Source of the DNA: Selenomonadales bacterium
Lineage (GTDB): Bacteria; Bacillota; Negativicutes; RGIG982
NCBI GenBank assembly: GCA_017390595.1
Contig: JAFPBC010000271.1
Coordinates: forward strand, 1 to 5,936
DNA: 5,936 nt
Reading direction: 5' to 3'
The notes below the pieces were generated by a model. The model saw nothing but the letters and a program-made list of their open reading frames with translations, was not told the DNA's origin and made no database searches. The position numbers were made by a program, and so were the translations under genes. Shown piece by piece: positions 5,377-5,936 of this stretch (within the stretch, counting starts at the first letter, position 1; each line of letters starts with the position of its first letter).

Positions 5377-5922
5377 TTATTTCAGATAAGTTCTTCTTTG
5401 ATATGCTTTCGGTTTGCCGAGCACTTCGGCAAGGATGATACCTTCGACGAGACGCTGTCTGTCGGTCGGTATCTGCGGTCTCGCTCGTTTCGGCGCGTCT
5501 TCTTTGATCGGATCGACTACCGTTTCTCGATGCGTGGTCGGTCCCATCGCCAATCGTGCTTGATAGAGCGGATTGATGCCCTTTGTCCGTTCACTCGGCA
5601 TCACGCTGTCCTGCTTGAGTACACGTTTCGGCTCGGGTGTCGGCTTGGGCTCTGCCTTAGACTCTGCCGTCTTTTCTCGGCGGATAAAAATACGGTCGGC
5701 CTGCGGCAATCTCGTTTCGGCATTCGGGTCGGCTTCACGCATCGTCGGTATCTCAAACGGAAGTTTCCGTTTGGGTGCCTGTTGCGACGCTTCTCCCTGC
5801 CACTCAATGTCCGTTTCTTCTTGATTTTCGTGTCGTTCTTCTTCTCGTCTCTTCTTATTCTCCATCTGCGTAACAACGATCTTAAGAATCAAACACGCAA
5901 CCAGCCATAGTGCCAGTTCCAT
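5377..5922 (-). CDS. Membrane-anchored protein of unknown function with a conserved-looking C-terminal block
   Basis: I do not recognise this 181-residue protein. It starts with one hydrophobic segment (about 3-18, MELALWLVACLILKIVV). A very charged, Arg/Lys/Glu-rich and probably disordered middle follows (about 20-150), with proline and A-E-P-K-P-T-P-E-P stretches. It ends in a more ordered block at about 153-176, DRQRLVEGIILAEVLGKPKA. That G-I-I-x-A-E-x-L-G-x-P pattern resembles the C-terminal ends of small Bacillota hypothetical proteins, as I recall, without a known function. The single segment before a basic region suggests a bitopic protein with the charged part in the cytoplasm. The stop is doubled (TAATAA, 5379-5374). 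The start ATG 5922 shares its A with a TGA (5924-5922) that could end an upstream gene, implying coupled translation; I see no strong ribosome binding site. It probably shares a transcript with the M48 gene 23 nt downstream. Confidence 0.75.
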   Translation of the reverse strand: MELALWLVACLILKIVVTQMENKKRREEERHENQEETDIEWQGEASQQAPKRKLPFEIPTMREADPNAETRLPQADRIFIRREKTAESKAEPKPTPEPKRVLKQDSVMPSERTKGINPLYQARLAMGPTTHRETVVDPIKEDAPKRARPQIPTDRQRLVEGIILAEVLGKPKAYQRRTYLK

Positions 5923-5936
5923 CAGTTATCGTCTTG

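Noticed and set aside
5922..5936. End of an upstream gene reading Q-D-D-N-stop at the right edge
   Set aside because: The TGATG overlap is suggestive, but four codons are too few to call a gene, so it is mentioned only in the downstream gene entry.

Overview
The window reads as a compact chromosomal segment from an anaerobic, fermentative member of the Bacillota. All supported genes are on the minus strand, so transcription runs from high to low coordinates. The Bacillota-type sporulation pair yqfC-yqfD, strong AGGAGG-type ribosome binding sites, an oxygen-sensitive [FeFe] hydrogenase and an exported M48 peptidase without a lipobox fit a strict anaerobe. My best guess is a Negativicutes (diderm Firmicutes, Selenomonas-like) organism, but this is inference from gene content and style, not a sequence match.

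Layout in transcription order: (1) 5922-5377, a membrane-anchored protein of unknown function whose ATG overlaps a stop codon of a gene beyond the right edge, followed after 23 nt by (2) 5353-4280, a secreted M48 zinc metallopeptidase. A strong intrinsic terminator (4269-4234) closes this unit. (3) 4279-3954 is a gene-free, AT-rich region of about 325 bp with two inverted repeats whose arms are 21 bp apart, a good sigma-A-like promoter (TAGGCA-N17-TATAAT) and a leader of about 90 nt. (4) 3953-459 is a three-gene hydrogenase operon, hydC-hydB-hydA, with 12-nt gaps and a strong Shine-Dalgarno sequence before each gene; it ends in an intrinsic terminator (447-411). (5) 359-93 is yqfC, and (6) the first 33 codons of yqfD run off the left edge, overlapping yqfC by 8 nt.

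HydC (NuoE-like, [2Fe-2S]), HydB (NuoF-like, FMN/NAD(H), one [4Fe-4S]) and HydA (H-cluster catalytic subunit with a [2Fe-2S] and three accessory [4Fe-4S] sites) should form a soluble cytoplasmic NAD(H)-linked hydrogenase that disposes of fermentative reducing power as H2. HydB consists only of the NuoF core: it lacks both the N-terminal thioredoxin-like [2Fe-2S] domain and the C-terminal 2x[4Fe-4S] ferredoxin domain of bifurcating HydABC enzymes. This suggests an NADH-dependent, ferredoxin-independent enzyme. HydA has the TSCSPGW form of the first H-cluster motif. No maturase genes (hydE, hydF, hydG) and no hndB-like subunit gene lie in the window.

The two least explained parts are the intergenic region upstream of the hydrogenase operon (paired repeats, A-tracts and a coding-like remnant) and the hypothetical protein upstream of the peptidase. 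I found no mobile element, CRISPR array, tRNA or rRNA.
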